A stretch of 29,166 nt of DNA, taken from NCBI GenBank assembly GCA_000934455.1, contig KN889286.1:30969-60134 (forward strand), read 5' to 3'. This document shows positions 1-10,800 of this stretch, one piece after another. Each line of letters begins with the position of its first letter. Positions within the stretch are counted from its first letter, which is position 1. The position numbers and the translations under genes were made by a program. This DNA is from Apostichopus parvimensis (lineage: Eukaryota; Echinodermata; Holothuroidea; Aspidochirotida; Stichopodidae). A model generated the notes under the pieces. It saw only the letters and a program-made list of their open reading frames with translations, had not been told where the DNA came from and searched no databases.

Positions 1-283
1 CGAGAAGACAGAAATCCAGAGATAAAGATAGATCAAAGTTTTCAAAGTCAGCAAGGTGAGGAACGTTGAATTAATTATAAACGCTCAATATCTCTCGGTC
101 ATAATGTCTAAAGAAAACATCAAAATAAATCACATATCAAAATTGGTCAGTTGCTTGCTTTGGAAAATGGTCTGATCAATTTGAATAATTCCAGGGACAG
201 ATAGCCTGTTCATCCTCAAGGTTTAATTGAACTGTTCTACTTTTTGAGAATTTTGACGGACTCCTGTAAAACTTTCCTTTCTT

Positions 284-287
<4 letters not shown>

Positions 288-322
<35 letters not shown>
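288..322 (+). repeat. Poly-T run in the acceptor tract of exon 1
   Basis: Thirty-five consecutive T bases end 12 bases before the CAGTAG acceptor. The run serves as the polypyrimidine tract. It could instead be the reverse of a poly-A tail from a minus-strand retroelement, but no element body is visible upstream. Confidence 0.9.
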
Positions 323-323
<1 letters not shown>

Positions 324-334
324 GTGGCCAACAG

Positions 335-606
335 TAGCAAGGAGTGGTTCTTACAGAAGCATCCTGACCAGATTCAGAATCTCTTTGGCAAGATCTTTGT
401 CTTCTGTTTCGTCTGGTCCTTTGGAGGAATTCTCAAGAGGGAAGACGACAGCGAAGATGACGGGGGTATATCCCTCGCTCCTCGAGTAGGAGAGAACGAG
501 GATGGAGACGGCACCAACAAGAAGAAAGGAGAAGTGGTAGACATCAACATTTCATACGAATTTGATGGGTTTGTTCACGATATGTTCGATACGGAGCCTC
601 CTTTAG
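335..606 (+). CDS. DNAH14: Exon 1: end of AAA2 and AAA2-AAA3 connector
   Basis: The motif [11 protein letters not shown] is the standard dynein sequence closing AAA2. An acidic, low-complexity stretch (EDDSEDDGG to [13 protein letters not shown]) follows, then the conserved lead into AAA3 ([17 protein letters not shown]). The acceptor follows a 35-base poly-T run and is a CAG/TAG doublet, so the exon starts at 335 or 338; both keep the frame and need two bases of the first codon from the upstream exon. The donor GTGAGC is in phase 1. Bases 1-334 upstream look like intron: AT-rich, no coding seen. The 417-bp intron after it is AT-rich and empty of anything I recognise. Confidence 0.85.
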
Positions 607-3600
607 GTGAGCTATCGGTTTAAGGTTTATCAACTCTGTCCTTCCTACCTACCTTTCCACTACCTCTCCTACAAGCCCTCTTCTAGCCCCTGCCACACCC
701 ACCACTAATTTGATTCACTCATCCTAAATCCCAGCTATCATGCACATATTATTTTTTTTTGGTATATATAAGTCTAGCAAAGTATTTTTACCTTTTTAAT
801 ACGTTGATAGTAAGATTTTATGTGAATATTGAATGGGATGTGTAAGAAAAAGTGCAAAGCAATAATTAAAACTGTCTTAAACCTTTGGAAACTTTTGTTT
901 GTTTATTTTGTAAGTTTCAACATTCTCTGTGTTATTTCAGGTTGATACAAATTTTTTTTTCTTTGTTTAAAATAGTCTTATAGTTACTGAATATGAATTT
1001 TTTTATCTATTTTTCACAAAAAGGTGTCCGTCTCCCATCCGGGAGCCGAACAATCTTCCAGTATTTTGTCAGCCCAGAGAGTGGCAAATTTGTACCCTGG
1101 GAGGAACTTGTCCCCAGTACCAAGTCCCTCATAGAAAAAGGAGTGACCCACGTGTCCTTAGGGGAGCAAATGGGTCTGACCACTCAGATGAGCAAGGATG
1201 TATCACTGGAGGACAGCGAGCTGGTACCGACTGTGGACAGTGTCCGCTATTCATTCTTGACCAGTCTGTTAGCTGTTCACAAACACCCTGTTTTAATCAC
1301 AGGTAAATAATTAATTATTCAGATAGGGTGGAATAGTGTCCGCTATTCATCCAGTCTGTTAGCTGTTCACAAACACCCTGTTTTAATCACAGGTAAATAA
1401 TTAATTATTCAGATAGGGTGGAATAGTGTCCGCTATTCATTCTTGACCAGTCTGTTAGCTGTTCACAAACACCTTGTTTTAATCACAGGTAAATAATTTA
1501 TTATTCAGATAGGGTGGAATAGTGTCCGCTATTCGTTCTTGACCAGTCTGTTAGCTGTTCACAAACACCCTGTTTGAAAGGTTTAGCATATTATTGAGTC
1601 TTATTTTAACCAGCCAAGGTGTGAACCCATAACTTTGCAGATGAGAGGTGTAATTGCTTCCAATACCACTGCTTTATTCACATACTGGTTATAAACAATT
1701 TTTATTTGCCTTTAAAGCAAAAATCCCACAAAGAATGTTAATTAATCAAATACTTTAGGACAGGGTACATTTCATTTTTCATCTCTTATGGGAACACTCA
1801 GTGAAAATGTGAAATTTAAATTTCAAATTTGCTATCTCACTTTCACAGTGATGCCACTTGAGTTTGCATGTTTGTTTAGATATAAAATCCAGTACACCAA
1901 AACAATTTTCTCATATATACAACATTAAAGGCAAAGAAATTTTTTATTTCCACACATTTCACACATTATAAGTTTAAAGTATCAAATGAACAATGATCAA
2001 AAACTGTTAATAAATCTTTCCTGAATTTTTTATTTTCTTACAGGAGAGTCTGGGGTCGGTAAATCTGCTCTGGTAGGAAGTTTGTTAAAGAAGCTTTGTC
2101 TGGATAAGGGATCAACTACACAGCTGGGTACTGTGCTCGGAGAGGTCTTCCATTATTCAGAGAGGGGGACAAACATCCTCTCCAACATCTCCGCCCTGAC
2201 GTCTGGTATCATTAACGATGATAGCTCAGAATTTGGTAAGTTCGGGTGAAGGATCTTGTTTCTCTTTTAAGATATAACATATAGACTGTACACAAAATTG
2301 TCAACGTTCTGTATATGAAATGGAATGGACGTAGGGAAGGTGTATGACTGTATGGTGGGACTGTATTTGTGTAAGTTCCTTTGTGTTATAGCTAGTTCAT
2401 TAAGTCATAAAAATGCATATGCAAATTAGTTCATCTTTGAAGTTCATTTGTTGGGTGAACATGAAGACTTGTTTTGTTTTCTAATTTAAGCAACCTGCAT
2501 GTATTTTACAAAGATTTCAAAGAAACGTTAATTCTTTCACATTGAGTGACCTTGGCAAACTTTATTTCTCTCAGGTGGAGATCCTATGGATTTGACCTTC
2601 ATCACAGGTCAGGTCAGAAGGTCAACAGGAGGTATGGTGTCTACAACCTTACAGTTGAGCGCGCAGACTTCGGCCAGCAGGGTGCAGGCCCAGATTGAGC
2701 ACAAGTTGGTAAAAAGGGGAAGAGAGACCCTTGCTGGGCCGAGAGGGAAAAAGGTAAACTAGTTTGTTTCATCTATGACCTTGGTTAAGAATTATAGAGT
2801 GGGGTGATGATGGTAAGAAACTTCTCTTTCTTCTTGTTCATGCAGAAAATGGGTTCTTCCACAAGATTGCGGAGTAAAAACTAACTTTAACTATATTTGT
2901 GTGTTTTATTGCGGATTTTGTTGTAAAATATGAATTCAGTTTTGGTAAAAATTTTATTTAAATTATTAAATGGAAGCTTTGTAAGTAGGTCATTAACAGA
3001 AAACTGACAAGGATATTGGAAATATAGAACATATTGGTTAAAAAGTTAAAATTTGCCCCAGTGAATACAAGGGAATACAAGAAAAAAGTACTTGCTTCCT
3101 GGAGAATAGTTTGAATCACATTCTAGCGGTTCTATCATTGATTCTTTGTTCTTTGCTTTCAAACTACATGGAGACTTGTTAGGCAAAGCTGTAAGGTCTT
3201 ATTACCATATAATTCAATACCACGTTAACTTACAGTCATACCTCTATTTTGTATTCAGGTTCTCGTTTTCGTGGATGATTTAAATTTACCAGCACCGGAG
3301 CAGTATGGAGCACAGCCCCCTCTAGAGCTACTTAGACAGTTTATGGAACTTGGTGGATTCTACGATACAAAGAAGCTCACATGGAAGGTCAGGAAATATT
3401 ATTATTGTGACTGCAATTAGCCCTTCTCGTCATAAAAAATTATAATTATGTGAGAGCGTGGTGGCCAATTGGCTAAGGCGTCGGACACGTGATCCAAGGA
3501 TTGCTGGTTCGATTCCTGCCTAATTCATTACGTTGTGTCCTTGGGTAAGATGCTTATCTCACTTGCCTCTCACCACCCGAGGATAAATGGGTACCTGTGA

Positions 3601-6600
3601 GGTAACTTGTTATTGGGCGCAGTATATAACTGCTGCCAACTGGAGGAATTGTCTCTGGGACAGGTTATCATTGACTTGGGGTAATATAACGTCTGTAAAG
3701 CGCTTTGAGACCTATCACTGGTATAAAGCGCTATATAAAAAGCAAATATTAATCTGGTGTCATACTGACAATACTACACATTTAAGTTAGTTAGTGTATA
3801 CTAAGTAATAGAAATAAACAAACAAGTGACAGTAGTGACTGTTCTCCCTACCCTACCTGACCCTACCCCACTCTACCCCACCCTACCCCACCAAATCACC
3901 ATCTTTCCCACAGTCACCCTGTTTAGTAATCTGAGTAAATGACTGAATGCCTGAACCAAAAACAGTGTATATCCAATGGGAAGTAAACTGACACGTTGTA
4001 AACAATTGGCTACATCTCTAAACTGACTATATATGACACTAGATCTTTGCTTTGGTGGGTGAAGGAATCTGCCATGCGAGACATGCGAGCACTGTTAGAG
4101 ATATCACTGTCACATTTATAGCCCGGCATTCTGTTGCATGATTGTTTAGTCATCTGTGTGAGTAGCTGGCTCCTTGGTCAATGCTGACCTTGGTGCCTGA
4201 TACTATTTGGGATGATCAACATCTTCTTAGCTAGCTCTGCTTCTTGGGGGCATTTTAGAATGGTCAGCATCCTTGCTAGGTGGTTACTGTAAGACTCGTA
4301 AAGTCACAAAACCTGTATGATTGACATTTAGACAACGCTCTCCGGGTGCTCAATGGAGATATGCACACCTTGATGGAGGTTTTACTATTTTATTGATGAA
4401 ACACTCCCAGTTGTATTAAAGTTATTATCGAGGTTTGAATCATGTTACCCTACAGAACATCCTAGACGTTACTCTCCTGGCAGCTTGCGCTCCTCTTGGC
4501 GGAGGGAGAAACCCCATCAGTCCTCGTCTTCTGAAACATTTCAGGTAAATTACTGGATGTCCGTTTCCTTCATCATCTTTCGACTTCAATTTCTCCTAAA
4601 GTCATGTTGTGTATTTATAGTTGCTTCAATTTTTTTAAATCTATATTTTGCAGTGTGCTGTCTTTGCCACAACCATCCGTCCAGTCCTTGCAACATATTT
4701 ACCAAGTCCAGTTAGGCTGTTTTCTAGAGAACGGGGACTTCTTGCCGGACATTCGAGAGTTACTCCTGCCTTTGGTCTCTGCCTCTATTGCTATCTACTA
4801 CAAGATGTGTTTCAATATGCTACCAACCCCTGCTAAATCTCATTACACATTCAACTTGAGGGATCTGTCAAAGGTATCAATTATACTCATCTTAAACGTG
4901 TTGTTGTTTTTCTTTATTTCTCTGATATAATGATTCTAATCTTAATGTCCTATTTGTCCAGTGATTTTTGTTTTAGATAAAGCAGATAATGTCTTGATCT
5001 TGTGAGGTGTTTTTATTTTGTTGTTTAAGATCATAGTCAAGAGAAAGACTTGGAACATGAAACAGTTTTGTCATTTTTCTGTTTGTACTTTCCTTTAATT
5101 GCTAGAACTTTTCGTGCCAAATTTAAACTATCCTGCTAGTTAAATCCTCCTTGAAGCAGAATGCTGTTGTCTATCAGTTGGTTTACAAATGTCGGAATTT
5201 TTCAGCAATGTCAAGGCGTATTTATTTATCCGTAGGTAATCCAGGGACTTCTTCAGGCTAACAAATCAACGGTCACTTCCGTGGATAGAGCAGCCCAGTT
5301 ACTGGCTCACGAAGCTATGAGGGTGTTCCACGATCGACTGGTAGATGCCACGGACAGACTCAAATTCTTTGAATTCTTGGCAGATGACTTGCATAATTAC
5401 TTCAAAGTAAGATATCAAAGGCTGTTTGTTTCTTCTCCTTGTATGTCTTAGTAGCTAAATACTTCAGTTAGTGCCAATGTACAAGTTGATGTCACATGTC
5501 CGGCCCAACCTTCTCACATCAGGACTTGCTGTAAGGGGACCATGTCAAAAGTTGGACTGCTTTATGTCATTGCCAAGTTTTGAGAAAAAAAGATGTTGAA
5601 TAATATTGTCTCAAGTTGCTTTGTCAATTTCTACAAAGTTGGCCTTGACAAAATATTGGGGCAGGGCTTCAAAGTTTTTCAAAATTTTGGTTCCTTCCAA
5701 AAATGGTGATTGTGAACTCTCTGGGTAGATGTTTACCTCTTTGCCATTCTACAAACACTGTTTTTGCCAAGTCACAAAGATGGAACATGAATATTTTATA
5801 GTATGCAAATGAACCTGTAAAAGATGTAACAGTGAGAATTTTTTTTTACTTTTTATTGAAGACTGAGAACTCCAATCATTTTAATTCTGTGTTTGTGTTT
5901 TCTTATATCGTACAGGTCAAGTGGACTGCGGAAAAACTACAAAACGAACCATTTCTGTTTGGTGACTTTTTGGATCTGAACGTTCCTTCGGCAGAGAGAG
6001 TCTATCGTCCAATCAGTGATTATGATAAACTGGCCCACATCTTGGAGGAGTACATCGTGAGGGTCAACTATGGAGGTGGCCAGGTACATATTTCTACCAA
6101 TTGTGTAACAACTAATGAATGTAGCACTTTTTAGTGACTAAAGAAGAATATTGAATATGAAATCAATAATTGTATATTATATGAAATTAGGTTTGCCAAC
6201 TATTATTATTGCAAGATGCATCCTTCTGATAAGTTTTAAATTACAATTTTTTTTATTACTAGAGAAAAACCTTCATAAATTATTGATTATTTTGTTTGGT
6301 TCTAGCTTCAATTGGAATTTTCACTTCCTAGCATTCAAATTGTAGATTTTATAGTCAATCTGTTTTATCGCTTTACTCTTCACCAGTGCTTTTAATCGTT
6401 TTTTACTGTATTTACTGTTTTATGTCATTGTTTATTCTAGATTGTTTGTAAAGCGCACAGATGCATCGCGCATAGTGTGCTATATTAGATTTTATTTACA
6501 TTAATACATTATCACAGGAAAACCAACTGGTATTCTTCAAAGGTGCCCTAGAGCACATCATCCGCACCGCCAGGGTGTTCCGCCAACCAGGTGGTCACAT

Positions 6601-7791
6601 GGTACTGGTGGGTCTGGACGGTACGGGAAAGTCAACCACGGTGCACCTGGCCAGTCACGTAGCCGGCTGCATACTGTACAGACTCACACTGACCAGAGGG
6701 TACGGTCAAGCGGACTTCCGAGATGATCTCAAGAAAGTGTTTAAATTGGCCGGCGTCCAGGGCAGTAACACAGTGTTTCTACTCACAGATAGCGACATTG
6801 TCAAGGTATGGGATATTTGCCTTCTTTTACAGAAGTTGAATTCTTTCTTTTGTGTACTTTCTTGGATGTTTTGTTAGAATATTTGATATCGATACTGTTT
6901 TTTTGTTCTTGTTTTGTCTATTCTGATGTGTGTACTTTCATCGGTACCATTTAAAATAGGTTTTATGATTATTACGTAAAACAGAATTTATTGTCGTGGT
7001 TTAGACAGGGACCAACTTGGGAACTGTTAGGTAAGAGGAGGTTTGGAAATGTTACATCTCACAACAGATGGATAAATAACACGAAATTTGATCCTCTACC
7101 TTTTCCACAATCTTATTGTCTCGCCAGATAACTATTCATATTCTTCCCTCTTTTAATAACAAACCAAAGTTTACATGTTTATTCTTGCCCTAGCTGCACT
7201 CCAAATTTGGATCTGATATAATAAAAAACCTCAAAGGGAGACCATGTGAGACTCATTTTAAGGTTTGACTATGAACCTGTTATAATCTTCTTTTGTTCTA
7301 TTGACAGGAGTCCTTCTTGGAGGATGTTAACTCTGTTTTGAATTCAGGAGAAGTCCCCGATCTCTTCGATAACGACGACCTAGATACAATCACCATGGAC
7401 CTGAAGAGGGCCGCAGCAGAGGCAGAAGTACCTGACACCAGGGATGCAGTCTACCAGTTTTTCATCCAGGTAAGATGAGGATTTTTAAGAATACAGTTAT
7501 CGCTGAAGCAAAAGAAATTTTTATTGTTTTCTCCTCACCGTTTAAAGAATGACCAAATAGTTTCCATCGGCTTTAGCAACGCTAAAGCATTTTACACTGT
7601 GTAACGTTTCAGCAATTATTTTCTGACCTCTTTAATATTACTAATAAATAGACATTATAAAAAAAAGTGACGTTAATTCATTCTGCAAAAATCAGTAGTT
7701 TTCAGGTCTTTTCGTTACCCAGGAAGACTAGGAGGTAAACTTGATTTTAGCATATTTTGCTATCATCTTACGGCATTTTCAAGTCAATTCT

Positions 7792-7885
<94 letters not shown>

Positions 7886-10800
7886 CGTAAGTAAGTCTTT
7901 ATTCTTCTGAAGCTTAGACCAAAAAGTTTTAGACCGTTTGCATTGCTTCTGTTTGACCTTTCCCAGAGGGTTCGCAGTAAGCTTCACATCGTGTTGGCGA
8001 CCAGCCCTGCAGGCGATGCATTCAGACAGAGGTGTCGGACGCACCCGTCCCTGGTCAACTGTTGCACCCTAGACTGGTACGATGAATGGAGCAACCAAGC
8101 CATGCTAAGAGTGGCGTCCGTGTTCTTAGCCCAGGTAGACTTTACCGGTATCGGAGCTGATCAAGATGTCAAAGTAAGTCTGCCACAGTGACTGCTAAAT
8201 TGGCCAAGTACCATGGGTACATATTTTTTGTTTAAGTTAGGCTGGCCAGACAGATAGGACAGGTAATGGGTAGAGTAAAAACTTGTGAGAGGTTTAGTCA
8301 ATTTTGATGGAAAATTGGACTTATTTAGCTTGAGTTACTATAGATCCTCTCCACCCCCACCCTCCCCACTCATCTCTATCTCTCTCTCCTGATACTGGTG
8401 TTGTATAAATGTTAAAAGTAAGTCTGCCAGGGGACAGGTAATGATTTAAGTAAAAGTTGTGATAGTTTATTAAAATTTTGAAGGAAAAGTTAGTTATTAT
8501 TCTTTAGCTTGATTTACCATAGAGAGTAGTCTGGTTCCCTTCATAGTTGAACAGAAAGTGTTAGAATATTAACTGCTGATATTAATTCTCTTTATTTAAA
8601 AATATCAAAATGTCATTTTCTCAAGTTATTTTTATTATTTCAGTTTACAATATTGGCCCTCCAGGTTCAATTTTGGCATATTCCTTTAAAGTTAAGTATA
8701 TAATAAGAGTAGAGCATTTATTAATATGAATTGAAACTTAAAGTGTCCTACCGAGGATGAATGTGTAGTGTTTAAACTATGGCGTATTATTGCTGGTCAC
8801 ATTCAAGATACTAAAGGACAACATTGCAGAGATCTGTGTTGGTGTACACAAGGACGTCATGGAGCAGTGTCATAGGTTTTACCAGGAGTTGAGGCGTCAT
8901 TACTACACGACCCCCAGTAGCTACCTCGACCTCATTCAGTTGTATTCCAAGATGCTGAGACAGCAAAAACAACATTTCATGGACAACAAGTAAGTGCAAC
9001 TGAGATGACCATCTTTGTTTTCTTTAAAAGATAGTCACAATTTTAGTCAAGTTTGAGATAGTTCTGTGCTTTTGGTATAAATGTGGGGCTCCGCCAAGAA
9101 TTATTAAATATTTTTTCTCAGTTTTTGAAGTAGCTAAATACTTCAGTTAGTGCCAATGTTCAAGTTTATGTTACACTTCAGCCCCCAACCTTCTCACATC
9201 AGGACTGATCATTGCTGTACGGGCATCACCAGCCTCACCACAGCCAGGCTGCATAGGACATACTGCTTTCATCTCTTGTACTCCACATTTTCCAACAATA
9301 GGCATTGCTGGTCTGCAGAGATAACCTCTAGTCTTTGATATTGATTAGAACCTGTCCCATGGTGGGAATGAGCAGCTGCTGCAGCTGTTCCTTTTGACAT
9401 GCTGCCTCACAAAATACTTAGTCATGGATTTCTACTGATACTGAAGTCTTTTCTTAATTTCATTTGATAAAAATCGTTTGTTAGTCTGTCTCTCTAAGCT
9501 CACCGAGGCTTATTCTGTAGTGGATATCATGCCAGCTCCACTGTCATACTTAGTCATTAATGTCTACTGACTCTGAAGTCTTTCCTCAATTTAATTTTAC
9601 AGAAATCGTTTGTTCGTTGGTCTCCGTAAGCTCACTGAGGCTTATTCTGTAGTGGATACCATGCTAGGTCCACTGTCATACTTAGTCATGGATGTCTATT
9701 ATCACTGAAGTCTTTCTTCATTTTATTTTACAGAAATCGTTTGTTCGTTGGTCTCTCTAAACTCACCGAGGCTAATTCTCTAGTTGACACCATGCAGGAG
9801 GAATTAGTGAATCTTGGACCTAAAATTGAAGATAAAGCCAAGGTAAATATAAATCATCAATACAAACAACAACAAAAGGTAAACAGAGGTGTTTGACCAT
9901 GAATATCGATTTTAAGAGTATAAGACTGATTTGTGTAGGATTTACAAAGTACTACAACGACATAAACATATTGGAATATAAACATTATGGAACGTACACA
10001 TAACAGAACATAAACATAATTGTCCGTAAACATAATGGAAGAAACAAAATCCTCAACATAAACATACTATAACAAATAAAAGAAAATATATGAAGACAAA
10101 TTAAATGTAGCGTGTAATATGGAAAATACAGAAAAACATTTCAAAAATTTGTATATGTTGGGATAACAATGTTTTTTAGAATCCTCATTCTACTATTTTG
10201 CCGACATTATTATGTACATTACTCAAAACAAAGTGATTCCATATGAAGTTTTGTGGGTATTAAGTGATAAATATGGTACAGAATCGGAAACAAAGAGAGG
10301 TGATAAGATCTGGAGTGATTAATTTGCTCCATTTATTTCTCTCAATTTTTCTAGAGTTTGGTATTTCATATAAATATCACATTATTGAAGTGATAGATTT
10401 TAACCTTTGACGTTATCTCTCATAATGCTAGGATACCGAGCTGCTACTCCAGCAGCTCTCCAGGGACCAGGAGGCGGTGGATCAGGTCAAGACCATCGTA
10501 GAGGAGCAAGAGGCGACCATGAAACGAGAAACTCAGCTGGTTCAAGACTATGCTGATGTATGTACTGAATTAAAGAGATAAGAAATGATGTTGTAAACTC
10601 ACAAATCTATAGTGTATGAGAGAAAGCACTTTATTAGCCCTAACATTGCTGTGTTTAAGAAGAAGGAAAAAATTAGACTTGAAGGATATCTTAGGGTGTG
10701 GGAAGAGGCTATGGGCCGGAGTAGAACAGTAGAACAGTCCAGCACTTTAATCTTGTGAAATATTAACAACATTAAAAACATCTTCTTATTAGTTTAAATT

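Noticed and set aside
1239..1575. CRISPR-like repeat spacing
   Set aside because: This is a eukaryotic gene; the units are contiguous duplications without distinct spacers.
3587..3790. 67-codon + strand open frame
   Set aside because: It lies inside the SINE and has no relation to a protein.
3842..3893. Telomere-like repeat
   Set aside because: Units are irregular CCCTA/CCCCA, not a telomeric hexamer array.
7784..8044. Minus-strand open frame with a Leu-Leu-Thr-Tyr repeat
   Set aside because: It is the antisense reading of the (AAGT)n array joined to antisense of exon 12.
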